Source of the DNA: a beta proteobacterium AAP51
GTDB taxonomy: Bacteria; Pseudomonadota; Gammaproteobacteria; Burkholderiales; Burkholderiaceae_C
DNA length: 36,382 nt
Assembly: GCA_001295905.1 (NCBI GenBank)
Contig: LJHT01000103.1
Span: 1-36,382, forward strand
Direction: 5' to 3'
The position numbers and the translations under genes are program-made. This document shows, piece after piece, positions 1 to 10,379 of the stretch. Within the stretch, counting starts at the first letter, position 1. Each line of letters starts with the position of its first letter. The notes beneath the pieces are model-generated. The model saw nothing but the letters and a program-made list of their open reading frames with translations. It had not been told where the DNA came from and ran no database searches.

Positions 1-16
1 GGGCCCGTCGCGCCCT

Positions 17-994
17 TTGCCGAACCCCGCCTCACCCCCGCCGCCGCTGCTGCGCGCCCCCCGCCTGCGCCCGGGTGACACCGTGGCGCTCATCAACCCC
101 TCGGGCGCCATCTACGAGCGTGCGCCCTACCAGTTCGCCACCGAGGCCTTGCAGGCCCTGGGTTTCAAGGTGCGCGAGGCGCCGCACCTGCGCGCGCGCT
201 ACGGCCACTTCGCCGGCACCGACGCGCAGCGCGCCGCCGACGTGAACGCGATGTTCGCCGACCCCACGGTGCACGGCATCCTGGCCATGACCGGCGGCTC
301 GGGCGGCAACCGCATGCTGCCGCTGGTGGACTACGCCGCCATCCGCCGCACGCCCAAGTTCCTGGGCGGGTTTTCCGACCTCACCGCACTCATCAACGCC
401 GTGCACGTGCAGACCGGCCTGGTCACCTTCCACAGCCCCATGGCGGCCAGCGAGTGGAACGAATTCAGCGTGCAGTGGCTGCGCAGCGCGGTGATGGAAG
501 CGCAGGCCGTGACGCTGGCCAACCCGCAGGACCGCGAAGACAACCTGGTGGCGCGCACCGGCCGCATCACCACGCTGCGCGGCGGCCGCGCGCGCGGGCC
601 GCTGGTGGGCGGCAACCTGGCGGTGCTCACGGCCATGGCCGGCTCGGCCTACTGGCCGCGCTTCGACGGTGCCATCCTCTTCTTGGAAGACATCAACGAG
701 TACATCTACCGCGTGGACCGCATGCTCAGCACGCTGAAGCTCAGCGGCGCGCTGGACCGCGTGGCCGGCGTGGTGCTGGGCGCCTTCACCAACTGCGGGC
801 CGGGCGAAGGCAACTACGGCACGCTGACGCTGGACGAGGTGTTCGACGACTACTTCAAGCCCCTGAACGTGCCCGTCTACAGCGGCGCGCTCTTCGGCCA
901 CATCAAGCGCAAGTTCACGCTGCCCGTGGGCCTGCCGGTGGAGATGGACGCCGACGCCGGCACCGTGCGCTACCTGCAGCCCGCGGTGCTTTGA
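17..994 (+). CDS. S66 family LD-carboxypeptidase (muramoyltetrapeptide carboxypeptidase-like)
   Basis: This is a serine peptidase of the LdcA/MccF family (S66). LdcA enzymes remove the terminal D-alanine from muropeptide tetrapeptides during cell-wall recycling in the cytoplasm. The family triad is visible: nucleophile Ser120 in GGFSDLTAL, Glu224 in FLEDINEYIYRVDRML, and His295 in FGHIKRKF near the C-terminus. The length of 325 residues is normal for the family. The first codon used is a TTG, and the frame stays open to the left window edge, so a start further upstream is possible and the gene may be 5'-truncated here. No signal peptide is visible in the part seen. It converges on the next gene with a 55-base gap. 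MccF-like immunity or amidohydrolase activity towards other peptide conjugates cannot be excluded from sequence alone. Confidence 0.88.
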   Translation: MPNPASPPPPLLRAPRLRPGDTVALINPSGAIYERAPYQFATEALQALGFKVREAPHLRARYGHFAGTDAQRAADVNAMFADPTVHGILAMTGGSGGNRMLPLVDYAAIRRTPKFLGGFSDLTALINAVHVQTGLVTFHSPMAASEWNEFSVQWLRSAVMEAQAVTLANPQDREDNLVARTGRITTLRGGRARGPLVGGNLAVLTAMAGSAYWPRFDGAILFLEDINEYIYRVDRMLSTLKLSGALDRVAGVVLGAFTNCGPGEGNYGTLTLDEVFDDYFKPLNVPVYSGALFGHIKRKFTLPVGLPVEMDADAGTVRYLQPAVL

Positions 995-1049
995 GGCGCG
1001 GCGGCCCTGCGTCGCCTTCGTCGCGCTCGGCCCGGTTCCGGGGCTGCCT

Positions 1050-2231
1050 TCAGGCCGGCTGCAGCATCAGCTTCTTCAGGTCCTTGATGAAGTTCTGGCA
1101 CAGCACCTGGCATTCCACGGGGTCGACCGCGCCCAGGTCCTTCAGATCGCCTTCCACCTCGTCGCGGCGGCGGCGCGACATGCCGCCCAGCAGGCGTTCG
1201 CGCACGGGGCCGGGGTCCAGCGTGGTGAGAATCTTCGCCACGTCCAGGCTGTCCATCTTCGCCACCAGCGCGAACAGCGCCTTCTTGTCGGCGAACTCGA
1301 TGTCGCCGATGTCCGAGAACTCGGCCGCGGCCTTGACGCGGCGTTCGGCGAAATGCTGGCGGCCCTTCTGGTTGAGCAGGCGCACGATCTCGCTGCGGCG
1401 GAAGGTGAACACGTCGTCGGCGAACTCGCCGCCGGCCAGCTTGCGCAGCAGCGTCTGGCGGTCCACGTCCACCAGGGCCGCGAACTCGTCCACGCCGATG
1501 TATTCGTAAGCCTGCTTCTCGGGGCCGCTGTCCACGCCGTCCAGGCACTTGCGCACCTGGCCCACGATCTCGCGCGGGGCATACACCAGCTGCTTGCCGC
1601 CCGCGCCCTCGTGGTCCAGCCGCACCAGGTGCAGGCTGAGCAGCTTGCCGATGCATTCGCGGATGTGGCGGTCGGAGTGGCCGAACAGGGCGCGGGCCTG
1701 GGTGTACACGTCCTGCAGCAGCGGCCGCGCGGCCACGCCGGCGTTGTGGGCGTGGCGGCCCTGCACGGCGGTCTTGCCCAGCTCGGCCAGCCCCAGCAGG
1801 TAGAGCAGCTGGGCATACAGCTGCAGGTCGTGCTGGTGATTCACGCGGCTGGCGATGAGGCCATGCGCCACCGTCAGCCGCTCGGACATCGTGTGCAGCA
1901 GGCCTTGCACCAGCTCGGGGCTGGCGTCGACGGCGCCGCTCATCAGCCGGTGGTCCACGACGTAGAGCTCGCAGTAGCTGCGCGCCGCGGCGCCCTGCAG
2001 GCGCGTGGGCTGCGCCAGGTGCGGCTCGATGCCGAAACACTGGCCCGGGCCCAAGGTCTCGATGACGGTGCGCTTTTCGTCGCGCACGAGGAAGAGGTCG
2101 ATCTCGCCCTGCTTCACCACATAGAGGTGCGGGGCCGGCATGCCCTCGGTGTAGAGCACTTCGCCCGCGAAGGCGCGCACCTGGCTGAAGGGGTGCCGCT
2201 CGGCAAACTGAAGAAGGCTGGCGTGCGGCAT
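1050..2231 (-). CDS. Crp-like cyclic-nucleotide-domain protein fused to a FliG C-terminal-like domain
   Basis: This 393-residue protein has an unusual layout. Residues about 10-125 form a Crp/Fnr-type cupin fold (YVVKQGEIDLFL, ETLGPGQCFGIEPHL). The phosphate-binding cassette departs from the usual FGE...RSA pattern, so cyclic nucleotide binding is uncertain. Residues about 170-205 look like the Crp winged helix-turn-helix (DVYTQARALFGHSDRHIREC). Residues about 243-295 form a second small helical, possibly helix-turn-helix, segment. Residues about 305-390 resemble the FliG C-terminal torque domain (KKALFALVAKMDSLDVAKIL, LLGGMSRRRRDEVEGDLKDLG). There is no signal peptide. The ATG at 2231 has no strong Shine-Dalgarno; an AT-rich inverted repeat lies just upstream. 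A role linking a ligand or DNA signal to motility, or simply a scaffold, is inference. The domain calls rest on recognition of patterns, not a profile search. Confidence 0.78.
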   Translation of the reverse strand: MPHASLLQFAERHPFSQVRAFAGEVLYTEGMPAPHLYVVKQGEIDLFLVRDEKRTVIETLGPGQCFGIEPHLAQPTRLQGAAARSYCELYVVDHRLMSGAVDASPELVQGLLHTMSERLTVAHGLIASRVNHQHDLQLYAQLLYLLGLAELGKTAVQGRHAHNAGVAARPLLQDVYTQARALFGHSDRHIRECIGKLLSLHLVRLDHEGAGGKQLVYAPREIVGQVRKCLDGVDSGPEKQAYEYIGVDEFAALVDVDRQTLLRKLAGGEFADDVFTFRRSEIVRLLNQKGRQHFAERRVKAAAEFSDIGDIEFADKKALFALVAKMDSLDVAKILTTLDPGPVRERLLGGMSRRRRDEVEGDLKDLGAVDPVECQVLCQNFIKDLKKLMLQPA

Positions 2232-2251
2232 CTGGACCGGCGTGAAGTGAT

Positions 2252-2281
2252 GAAAATGATAGGTTGAAGATTATCATTTTC
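2252..2281. promoter_or_regulatory. AT-rich inverted repeat upstream of the Crp-like/FliG gene
   Basis: Arms GAAAATGATA (2252-2261) and TATCATTTTC (2272-2281) are exact reverse complements around a 10-base centre. The surrounding stretch 2244-2280 has 27 A/T of 37 bases inside a very GC-rich region. It starts about 20 bases upstream of the minus-strand start codon at 2231, where a promoter or operator would lie. The core TTGAAGATTATCAT also matches 8 of 10 specified bases of an FNR-type site (TTGAT-N4-ATCAA), which would fit autoregulation by the Crp-like product. The binding protein is unknown. Confidence 0.45.
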
Positions 2282-2354
2282 GCCAGCAGCTCCGCGTGGC
2301 CGAATTCGAGCAGTTTTCCCCGCGGGCGCGGGCTGACCCAGCCCGGCAGGTGCT

Positions 2355-2675
2355 TCAGCGTGAGGCGTCGGCCAGCAGGTCCAGCGTCTCGGGGTGGCGC
2401 CGCATGTAGGCGGCCACGTAGCTGCACACCGGCCGCGCGCGCAGGCCTTCCTGCCGTGCCCAGGCCAGCGCGGCCGCCACCAGCGCGGCGGCCAGGCCCC
2501 GGCCTTCCAGCGCCACCGGCACTTCGGTGTGGTGCAGCACCAGCACCTCGCCCGCAACGCCGGGCTCGCGGCGGTAGCTGCACAAGGCCAGGCCCTCGGG
2601 CGTGCGCACCACGAAGCGCGCGGCGCCGGCTTCGTGGTGGATTTCGGGCCTCGAATTGGGGGTCATCGCGGACAT
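2355..2675 (-). CDS. Small GNAT-like N-acetyltransferase (YjdJ-type)
   Basis: The 106-residue protein matches the short GCN5-related family typified by YjdJ (Pfam Acetyltransf_CG type). The acetyl-CoA binding strand-loop-helix is seen in TEVPVALEGRGLAAALVAAAL (about 50-70), and the family's C-terminal PVCSYVAAYMRRHPE motif follows. These minimal domains lack the first helices of full GNAT enzymes, and the substrate of most members is unknown. The start at 2675 (MSAMTPN) is followed by a second possible ATG three codons downstream at 2666. The gene lies upstream of, and on the same strand as, the Crp-like/FliG gene, but the AT-rich repeat in the 123-base gap suggests the latter has its own promoter. 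It diverges from the FHA-EAL gene. Confidence 0.8.
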   Translation of the reverse strand: MSAMTPNSRPEIHHEAGAARFVVRTPEGLALCSYRREPGVAGEVLVLHHTEVPVALEGRGLAAALVAAALAWARQEGLRARPVCSYVAAYMRRHPETLDLLADASR

Positions 2676-2762
2676 TCTGCCGCGCAGGGCGGTGGCGCTG
2701 GGCTACATTCGGTTGCACAAGATCGGCAACACGATCGTCAGCCAGACGACAAGGGGTTGAGG

Positions 2763-3863
2763 GTGGTCAAAGGCCTGTTCCTGGAGGGCATCGCGGCCGA
2801 CGGGTCACGCGTCATGCACGTCATCGACCGCCTGCCCTTCCGCATCGGGCGCGGCGCCGACAACGAACTGGCCATCGATGCCCGCGGCCTCAGCCGCCAC
2901 CATGCCGTGCTGTCGCTGGGCCCCGGAGGCGAAGTGCTGCTCACCGACCTGAACAGCACCAACGGCACCCACGTCAACCGCGCCCGCATCAGCGCGCCGC
3001 AGGTGCTGAGCGACGGCGACGTGCTGCACTTCGGCCATGCCGAGTTCCGCTTCGGCGTGCCCACGGTGACGATGCGGGTGAGCCAGCCCGCCGAAGAGCG
3101 CACGATGATCGTGCCCAAGCAGCAGGTCCTGTCGAGCAACTTCGTGCGTGAAGAGCGCCAGTTCCGCGAACTGCTCGCCGGCCTGGGGCTTTCGGCCGCG
3201 GCGCAACCCATCGTGCAGGCCCAGGGCGGCGCCGTGCATGCCTTTGAACTGCTGGGGCGCTGCGACCACCCCGAGCTCCGCTACTCCCCCGTGCACCTGT
3301 TCAAGCTGGCGGCCACGCTCGACCTCGAGGTCGAACTCAGCAGCGCCTTCCGCCGCTTCGGCGTGCAAACGGTGGCGCCACGGCTGAAGGGCGCCCGCCT
3401 CTTCATCAACGCCCACCCGCTGGAAACCTTCGCCGACAGCTTCTTCGAAGACCTGCACGCCCTGCGCCGGGGCCCCGGCGAGCCGGCGCTGGTGCTGGAA
3501 GTGCATGAGTCGGCGGTGGTCGAGGTGCCGCGCATGCGCGCGCTGGCGGCGCGGCTGAACGAGATCGGCGTGCAGTTCGCCTACGACGACTTCGGTGCCG
3601 GCCAGGCGCGCCTGAACGAGCTGTGGGAAGTGCCGGCCCACTACGTGAAGTTCGACATGGGCCTGATACGCGGCATCCACGAAGCCGGCGAAGGCAAGCG
3701 GCGCGGCCTGCAAGGCCTGGTGCGGCAGGTGCTCGACCTGGGCAGCGTGCCCTTGGCCGAAGGCGTGGAGCTGGAGGCCGAGGCCGCGGTGTGCCGCGAC
3801 ATGGGCTTCCAGCTGATCCAGGGTTACCTCACCGGTCGCCCGGTGCCGGCGCAGCAGCTGTAG
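2763..3863 (+). CDS. FHA-EAL protein, candidate c-di-GMP phosphodiesterase
   Basis: This predicted cytoplasmic protein of 366 residues joins an N-terminal forkhead-associated domain to a C-terminal EAL domain. FHA features are FRIGRGADNELAID (Arg30), SRHH (44-47) and LNSTNGTHVN (63-72), the phosphothreonine-binding set. The EAL domain runs from about 140 to 362. The EAL motif itself reads ELL (Glu162), while Asn216, Glu246, Asp275-Asp276 (YDDFGAG), Lys296 (VKFD), Glu333 (AEGVE) and Gln353 (QGY) are kept. Most metal and catalytic residues are therefore present and c-di-GMP hydrolysis is plausible. The GTG start at 2763 is chosen because AAGGGG at 2751-2756 sits six bases upstream; the frame is open further upstream but only antisense to the acetyltransferase gene. 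The FHA domain suggests control by a Ser/Thr kinase, none of which is in the window. Confidence 0.87.
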   Translation: MVKGLFLEGIAADGSRVMHVIDRLPFRIGRGADNELAIDARGLSRHHAVLSLGPGGEVLLTDLNSTNGTHVNRARISAPQVLSDGDVLHFGHAEFRFGVPTVTMRVSQPAEERTMIVPKQQVLSSNFVREERQFRELLAGLGLSAAAQPIVQAQGGAVHAFELLGRCDHPELRYSPVHLFKLAATLDLEVELSSAFRRFGVQTVAPRLKGARLFINAHPLETFADSFFEDLHALRRGPGEPALVLEVHESAVVEVPRMRALAARLNEIGVQFAYDDFGAGQARLNELWEVPAHYVKFDMGLIRGIHEAGEGKRRGLQGLVRQVLDLGSVPLAEGVELEAEAAVCRDMGFQLIQGYLTGRPVPAQQL

Positions 3864-3879
3864 GCCGCTGTACGCCGTT

Positions 3880-3898
3880 GCGGGGTGCCGAGCCCCGC
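3880..3898. terminator. GC-rich hairpin between convergent genes
   Basis: GCGGGG (3880-3885), a seven-base loop and CCCCGC (3893-3898) form a short perfect stem in the 39-base gap between the FHA-EAL stop and the coxG stop. The position suggests a bidirectional transcription stop. There is no T-tract, so intrinsic termination is uncertain. Confidence 0.4.
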
Positions 3899-3902
3899 CG
3901 GC

Positions 3903-4583
3903 TCAAACTTTCTTCTGGCCGAAAAGCCCGGCCAGCCAGCCCTTGAACACCGTCCACATCAGGCCCAGCGCGTTGAGCTCCTTCACCGGCGCTGCGGGCG
4001 GCCGGGGTGCGGGCACGGGGGCCGGGGCTGGTGCGGGCGCCTGAACCTCGCCGGCGGCCGGTGCCGCGCCTTCGGGCGCCATGGCGGCCACCGGTGCCGC
4101 AACTTCGGCCGCAGCGGCCTGCACGGGCACGGCCGCTGCCGCGGCGCGGAAGTTGTCGGCGAACTGCGCCAGCATCGCATCGCTCACCGGCACCAGCAGC
4201 CGGCTGCCGAACTGCGCCAGCTTGCCGCTGACGGTGATGGTGGCCTGGCCCACCAGCACCGTGGTGCCCGGGGTCTCGCCGTCTTCCAGCCGCGCCGTGA
4301 GCTGCATCGACGCCGACGAGCCCGCCTTGTCGGCGCCCTTGCCCAGCATCTTCAGCTCGCGCGTGGTTTCGTCCAGGCCCTGCAGTTCGATGTCGCCGCC
4401 GAAGCTCATCACCGCGGGGCCGATCTTGCTTTTCACCGTGCCCTTGTAGTGCGTGGCGTCCAGCTGTTCGGTGATGGCCGCGCCCGGCATGCAGGCGGCG
4501 ATGCCGTGCATGTCGCTCAGCACGGCCCAGGCCTGGGCCGGCGTGGCGGCCACGGGGTAACGCTTGTCGAGCTTGACTTCCAT
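3903..4583 (-). CDS. coxG: CoxG/SRPBCC family protein (carbon monoxide dehydrogenase subunit G-like)
   Basis: Residues 1-145 are a typical CoxG START/SRPBCC fold: MEVKLDKRYPV, WAVLSDMHGIAACMPGA, KGTVKSKIGPAVMSFGG and GKLAQFGSRLL. An Ala/Pro-rich linker (about 155-200) follows, then a C-terminal hydrophobic helix ending in GLFGQKKV. That layout suits a membrane-tethered ligand-binding domain. In Oligotropha, CoxG recruits CO dehydrogenase to the membrane, but CoxG homologues are also found beside other molybdenum hydroxylases or alone. No molybdenum hydroxylase genes lie in the window, so a CO-related role is not supported here. It is the last gene of the minus-strand run purB-pyrF-kinase-coxG, 42 bases after the kinase gene. 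The substrate is unknown; the family call is firm. Confidence 0.88.
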   Translation of the reverse strand: MEVKLDKRYPVAATPAQAWAVLSDMHGIAACMPGAAITEQLDATHYKGTVKSKIGPAVMSFGGDIELQGLDETTRELKMLGKGADKAGSSASMQLTARLEDGETPGTTVLVGQATITVSGKLAQFGSRLLVPVSDAMLAQFADNFRAAAAAVPVQAAAAEVAAPVAAMAPEGAAPAAGEVQAPAPAPAPVPAPRPPAAPVKELNALGLMWTVFKGWLAGLFGQKKV

Positions 4584-4625
4584 GGTCTTCGGGCTGTGCA
4601 GGCGAAAGGGAGAAGCCGGATTGTC

Positions 4626-7928
<3,303 letters not shown>

Positions 7929-7967
7929 GGGCGGGTGGTGGTGGGTGCCGTCCAGAGCCAAGGGCGC

Positions 7968-8840
7968 TCAGGCCTGCTCTCGTGCCTGCTGCCCCGCCTG
8001 CTGCCCCGCCTGCTGCAGTAGCGCCCGCGTGGCCAGCGCCACCTGGCGGGCGGCGGCGGCGAAGCCGGCCTCGGCGCCCGCCCCGGCCGTGCCGGCGTAG
8101 AGCACTGCCCGCGAAGAGCTCACGACGATGGGCCCTTGCGGCCGGCAGCCGGCGCGCACGGTGGCTTCGGCATCGCCGCCCTGGGCGCCGATGCCGGGTA
8201 TCAGCAAAGGCAGCGTCGGCGCCAGTTCGCGCACGCGCGCCACTTCGGCCGGGAAGGTGGCGCCCACCACCAGCGCCAGCTGGCCGCCGTGGTTCCAGGC
8301 GCCCGCGGCCAGGCGCGCGATGTGCTCGTACAGCAGGCTGCCATCCTGCAGGCGCTGCGCCTGCAGGTCGCTGCCGCCGGGGTTGCTGGTGCGGCACAGC
8401 AGGATGAGGCCCTTGCCGGCCCACTTCATGTAAGGCTCTATCGAATCCAGGCCCATGAAGGGCGACAGCGTCACGGCATCGGCGCGGTAGCGCTCGAAGG
8501 CTTCGCGCGCGTACTGCTCGGCAGTGGCGCCGATGTCGCCGCGCTTAGCGTCCAGGATGACGGGCACCTGAGGGGCCACGCGCTGCATGTGCGCCATCAG
8601 CCGTTCGAGCTGGTCTTCGGCGCGCTGGGCGGCGAAGTAGGCCACCTGCGGCTTGAAGGCGCAGACGAGGTCTTTCGTCGCGTCGACGATGGCGCTGCAG
8701 AAATCGAAGATGCGCGCCGGGTCGTCTTTCCAGGCGCCGGGAAACTTCGCGGGCTCGGGGTCTAGGCCCACGCACAGCATCGACCCGTTCATGGCCTGCG
8801 CAGCCACGAGCTGGGCGCGGAAGTCGGCAGTCGCGGCCAT
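7968..8840 (-). CDS. pyrF: Orotidine 5'-phosphate decarboxylase
   Basis: This enzyme decarboxylates OMP to UMP, the last step of de novo pyrimidine synthesis. The 290-residue length and the sequence (MLCVGLDPEP, FKPQVAYF, ILDAKRGDIGATA, LCRTSNPGG, VVGATFP) fit the longer type 2 PyrF family. The catalytic charged network DAKRGD is intact, with Lys99. The start MAATADF at 8840 is 8 bases after the purB stop, so co-transcription is likely. The C-terminus ends in a glutamine/alanine repeat encoded by a 12-bp tandem repeat, an extension beyond the conserved fold that may vary between strains. Confidence 0.95.
   Translation of the reverse strand: MAATADFRAQLVAAQAMNGSMLCVGLDPEPAKFPGAWKDDPARIFDFCSAIVDATKDLVCAFKPQVAYFAAQRAEDQLERLMAHMQRVAPQVPVILDAKRGDIGATAEQYAREAFERYRADAVTLSPFMGLDSIEPYMKWAGKGLILLCRTSNPGGSDLQAQRLQDGSLLYEHIARLAAGAWNHGGQLALVVGATFPAEVARVRELAPTLPLLIPGIGAQGGDAEATVRAGCRPQGPIVVSSSRAVLYAGTAGAGAEAGFAAAARQVALATRALLQQAGQQAGQQAREQA
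7984..8016. repeat. 12-bp tandem repeat in the 3' end of pyrF
   Basis: The unit GCCTGCTGCCCC occurs 2.75 times (7984-7995, 7996-8007, 8008-8016). Read on the minus strand it encodes a QAGQ-type repeat at the PyrF C-terminus. The unit length keeps the frame, so copy changes would only alter tail length. Confidence 0.8.
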
Positions 8841-8848
8841 CGGGTGCT

Positions 8849-10222
8849 TCAGGCCTTCCAGCGCCCGGCCAGTTCGGCCGCCAGCCCGGTGTAGCTGCCC
8901 GGCGTCATGGCCAGCAGCCGCGCCTTGTCTTCGTCGGGCAAGGCCAGCCCCTGGATGAAGCCCTGCATCAGCTCGCGCGTGATGGGCTGGCCGCGCGTGA
9001 ATTCCTTGAGCTGGTTGTAGGGGTCGGGCAGGCCGTGGCGGCGCATCACGGTCTGCACCGGCTCGGCCAGCACTTCCCAGGCGGCATCGAGGTCGGCCGC
9101 GAGCGCAGCCTCGTTGACTTCCAGCTTGTCGATGCCGCGGCTGAGGCTGTCGCAGGCCAGCAGCGCATAGCCCAGCGCCACACCCATGTTGCGCAGCACG
9201 GTGCTGTCGGTCAGGTCGCGCTGCCAGCGGCTGATCGGCAGCTTGTGGCTCATGTGCGAGAGCAGCGCGTTGGCCAGGCCGAAGTTGCCTTCGGCGTTCT
9301 CGAAGTCGATGGGGTTCACCTTGTGCGGCATGGTGGAAGAGCCCACCTCGCCCTTCTTCAGCTTCTGCTTGAAGTAGCCCAGGCTGATGTAGCCCCAGAC
9401 GTCGCGCGCCCAGTCGATGAGCAGCGTGTTGGCCCGCGCGATGGCGTCGAACAGCTCGGCCATGTAGTCGTGCGGTTCGATCTGGATGGTGTAGGCGTTG
9501 AAGGCCAGGCCCAGGCGTTCCTGCACCACGCCGCGACTGAAGCCTTCCCAGTCGAAGCCCGGGTAGGCCGCCAGGTGCGCGTTGTAGTTGCCCACGGCAC
9601 CGTTCATCTTCGCCAGCAGCGGCACGCCGGCGATGCGCGCACGCGCCGTGGCCAGGCGCGCGGCGACGTTGGCCACTTCCTTGCCCACGGTGGTGGGGCT
9701 GGCGGTCTGGCCGTGCGTGCGGCTCAGCATGGGCAGCCCGGCCAGCGTGTGCGCCATCGCGCCCAGCTGCGCCAGCAGCTTGTCCAGCGCGGGCAGCAGG
9801 GCTTCGTCGCGGGCGCGCTTGAGCATCAGCGCGTGGCTGGTGTTGTTGATGTCTTCGCTGGTGCAGGCGAAGTGCACGAACTCGGCCGCGGCTTCCAGCT
9901 CGGGCTGGCCCTTGAAGCGCGCCTTGATCCACATCTCCACGGCCTTGACGTCGTGGTTGGTGGTCTTCTCGATGTCCTTGATGGCCTGCGCATCGGCTTC
10001 GGAGAAGCGCAGCGTCAGGGAACGCAGCAGGCCGCGCGCGGCTTCGCTGAGCGGCTTGAACTCGGCAAAGCCGGCGTCCGACAGTGCGATGAACCATTCC
10101 ACCTCGACCTGCACGCGGTGCTGCATGAGGCCGAACTCCGACAGCATGGGCCGCAACGCGGCCAGCTTGGGGGCGTAGCGCCCGTCCAGGGGCGACAGGG
10201 CAGTGAGGCTTGAAAGTTGCAT
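8849..10222 (-). CDS. purB: Adenylosuccinate lyase
   Basis: PurB catalyses two fumarate-releasing steps: SAICAR to AICAR, and adenylosuccinate to AMP. The 457-residue product is close to the E. coli enzyme in length and opens with the family start MQLSSLTALSPLDGRY. The fumarase/aspartase superfamily signature SSTMPHKVNPIDFENAEGN carries the catalytic serine loop, and SRTHGQTASPTT carries the active-site histidine. The frame runs further upstream, but the ATG at 10222 matches the conserved N-terminus. It is first in the minus-strand run purB-pyrF-kinase-coxG. It diverges from the DUF898 gene across a 157-base gap. Confidence 0.96.
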   Translation of the reverse strand: MQLSSLTALSPLDGRYAPKLAALRPMLSEFGLMQHRVQVEVEWFIALSDAGFAEFKPLSEAARGLLRSLTLRFSEADAQAIKDIEKTTNHDVKAVEMWIKARFKGQPELEAAAEFVHFACTSEDINNTSHALMLKRARDEALLPALDKLLAQLGAMAHTLAGLPMLSRTHGQTASPTTVGKEVANVAARLATARARIAGVPLLAKMNGAVGNYNAHLAAYPGFDWEGFSRGVVQERLGLAFNAYTIQIEPHDYMAELFDAIARANTLLIDWARDVWGYISLGYFKQKLKKGEVGSSTMPHKVNPIDFENAEGNFGLANALLSHMSHKLPISRWQRDLTDSTVLRNMGVALGYALLACDSLSRGIDKLEVNEAALAADLDAAWEVLAEPVQTVMRRHGLPDPYNQLKEFTRGQPITRELMQGFIQGLALPDEDKARLLAMTPGSYTGLAAELAGRWKA

Positions 10223-10258
10223 CAGGGCAGGGGCGTGGCCGGCAGGCTGGTGGAGAGG

Positions 10259-10281
10259 GGCTGGCAGCAACACAACCAGCC
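10259..10281. promoter_or_regulatory. Inverted repeat in the purB/DUF898 divergent intergenic region
   Basis: GGCTGG (10259-10264) and CCAGCC (10276-10281) form a perfect 6-bp stem around an 11-base loop. It lies about 37 bases upstream of the purB start, in the leader or promoter. The rest of the 10223-10379 gap shows no convincing sigma-70 hexamers. Such stems arise often by chance at this GC content, so function is only possible. Confidence 0.22.
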
Positions 10282-10379
10282 GGGGCACCGGCCAACAGCC
10301 CAGCGCAGCCCGCAATTCTAGGGTGGGTGCGCTGCTACATTGGGGGCAACGGGTGCAGAACAAACCCAGGGAGAGAAGC

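Noticed and set aside
2252..2281. Reading the AT-rich inverted repeat as a Fur box
   Set aside because: It resembles GATAAT-type repeats only partly, the central bases do not fit the 19-bp consensus, and no iron gene is nearby.
970..2718. 582-residue minus-strand open frame spanning the Crp-like and acetyltransferase genes
   Set aside because: It has Arg/Pro/Ala-rich composition with no motifs, and two recognisable proteins occupy the same strand in other frames.
3903..4583. Carbon monoxide oxidation locus
   Set aside because: coxG is alone here; no coxMSL, coxD, coxE or molybdenum cofactor genes are present.
7968..10295. Single 775-residue minus-strand open frame covering pyrF and the region of purB
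   Set aside because: Only its last 290 residues are PyrF. The rest is the purB region read in another frame; the PyrF start at 8840 matches the family N-terminus and purB occupies the remainder.
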